Origin: Syntrophales bacterium
GTDB lineage: Bacteria; Desulfobacterota; Syntrophia; Syntrophales; UBA5619
Direction: 5' to 3'
DNA length: 6,855 nucleotides
NCBI GenBank assembly: GCA_028712015.1
Contig: JAQTRB010000087.1
Span: 1-6,855, forward strand
A model generated the notes under the pieces. It saw only the letters and a program-made list of their open reading frames with translations, searched no databases and was not told the DNA's origin. The position numbers and the translations under genes were made by a program. Shown here piece after piece: positions 6,106-6,855 of the stretch; position 1 is the stretch's first letter; the number at the start of each line of letters is the position of its first letter.

Positions 6106-6855
6106 TTACTTCTTCTGCGGAGGAACGAACCCTTCTTTCGCGACCAGCTTCTGACCTTCGGGACTCAGAACGAACTTGATGAATTTTGCCGTCTCGCCCT
6201 GAGGATCCGCGTTTGTGTACATGTAGAGGAAACGGGAGACAGGGTACTCCTTGGTCAATGTCGTTTTCGCGGAGGCCTCGACACCGTTAACCATTAATCC
6301 CTTGACGGACTCGTCCAGGTAACCGAGGCCGATGTATCCAAGGGCGTATTTGTTCTTTGAGACCGCCTGGACAATGGCCCCGTTTGACGCCTGCAATTGC
6401 GCGCGCGGCGACACCTTCGCCCCCTTCATGACCAACTCGCTCCAAGCCTCGAATGTTCCGGAGCTGCTGTCGCGCGAGATCACCACGATTTGCAGGTCTT
6501 CCCCACCGACCTCTTTCCAATTCGCGATCTTCCCCTGATAGATCTGGCTCAGCTGATCGATGGTCAGATTCTTCACTGGGTTTTTCGGATTCACAACCGG
6601 CACGATAGCGTCGATGGCTACGGGAATTTCCACGGGGTTAACGCCCTTGGATTTGGCCAGATCCAGTTCCTTGGATTTGATCTCCCGCGATGAATTGGCG
6701 ATATTTGTCGTATGATCGATCAGCGCCTTGATCCCCTCGCCCGACCCGCCGCCGGAAAGCGAGATTTGAACCCCCGGATTCGCCTTCATATAGGCCTCAA
6801 GAGTCACCTGGGCGATCGGCAGAACGGTCGTCGATCCCTTGATCACAATGCTTTC
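6106..6855 (-). CDS. pstS: PstS, periplasmic phosphate-binding protein (5' end truncated by window edge)
   Basis: Substrate-binding protein that captures phosphate in the periplasm and delivers it to PstC/PstA. 249 codons are visible and the frame is open to the right edge. The GTG at 6846 is an internal Val, not a start, since ESIVIKGSTTVLPIAQ reads continuously and is the normal beginning of mature PstS. Ligand-pocket motifs are present (numbered from the first visible codon): GSTT (7-10), SGGGSGEG (34-41), NSSREI (54-59), IDAIVPVV (81-88) and SRDSSSGTFE (127-136). The protein ends in GFVPPQKK. Only the signal peptide and a few residues should be missing. This is the short (about 270-280 aa) class of PstS, unlike the longer E. 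coli protein. It is the first gene of the operon. Confidence 0.95.
   Translation of the reverse strand, partial: ESIVIKGSTTVLPIAQVTLEAYMKANPGVQISLSGGGSGEGIKALIDHTTNIANSSREIKSKELDLAKSKGVNPVEIPVAIDAIVPVVNPKNPVKNLTIDQLSQIYQGKIANWKEVGGEDLQIVVISRDSSSGTFEAWSELVMKGAKVSPRAQLQASNGAIVQAVSKNKYALGYIGLGYLDESVKGLMVNGVEASAKTTLTKEYPVSRFLYMYTNADPQGETAKFIKFVLSPEGQKLVAKEGFVPPQKK

Noticed and set aside
5918..6297. Short plus-strand ORFs across the pstS-pstC gap
   Set aside because: They are 60-86 codons, overlap each other in different frames, run into pstS on the opposite strand and have no recognisable similarity.
6844..6846. GTG as a possible start codon of pstS
   Set aside because: The frame continues to the window edge with residues (ESIV) that fit mature PstS. 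Starting here would leave no signal peptide for a periplasmic protein.

Overview
The window is a single block of phosphate-starvation (Pho) genes, all on the minus strand and read from right to left: pstS (5' end cut off by the right edge), pstC, pstA, pstB, phoU, phoR and phoB. It encodes a high-affinity phosphate ABC transporter, its regulator PhoU, and the PhoR/PhoB two-component system that responds to phosphate supply. The sequence is moderately GC-rich. A short-type PstS, a PhoR with a periplasmic domain plus HAMP and PAS domains, and phoR-phoB placed downstream of phoU suggest a Gram-negative bacterium outside the gammaproteobacteria. A Desulfobacterota (deltaproteobacterial) or Syntrophus-like source is my best guess from protein style, held with low confidence.

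Layout from 5' to 3' of the transcript: pstS (6855 to 6106) is followed by the only sizeable gap (6105 to 5814). Then pstC, pstA, pstB, phoU, phoR and phoB (5813 to 61) are packed tightly. The pstC/pstA and phoR/phoB pairs overlap by ATGA. pstA/pstB are 2 nt apart, phoU/phoR 9 nt, and pstB/phoU 29 nt. This looks like one transcription unit with translational coupling. No convincing terminator is visible inside it or in the 60 nt after phoB. The main promoter and Pho box would lie beyond the right edge, upstream of pstS.

The most unusual item is in the pstS-pstC gap. A 43-codon minus-strand ORF (5953 to 5822) reads as the start of an ArsC-type arsenate reductase / low-molecular-weight phosphatase. 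It has an intact CX5R phosphate-binding loop, the following RSQMAEAW helix and the SAGLEPG motif, then stops. The remaining two thirds of the family's normal length are absent, and pstC begins 8 nt later. It is best read as a truncated arsC, possibly now acting as a leader ORF, because its stop codon overlaps the pstC ribosome-binding site. A sigma70-like promoter candidate lies just upstream of it (TTGACA, 17 nt, AATGAT).

How the genes work together: PstS captures periplasmic phosphate, PstC and PstA form the membrane channel, and PstB supplies ATP hydrolysis. PhoU links the transporter's state to PhoR. PhoR phosphorylates PhoB when phosphate is scarce, and PhoB then activates pho genes, presumably including this operon. 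Apart from the arsC remnant the region is conventional, and I see no new defence, mobile or RNA system in it.
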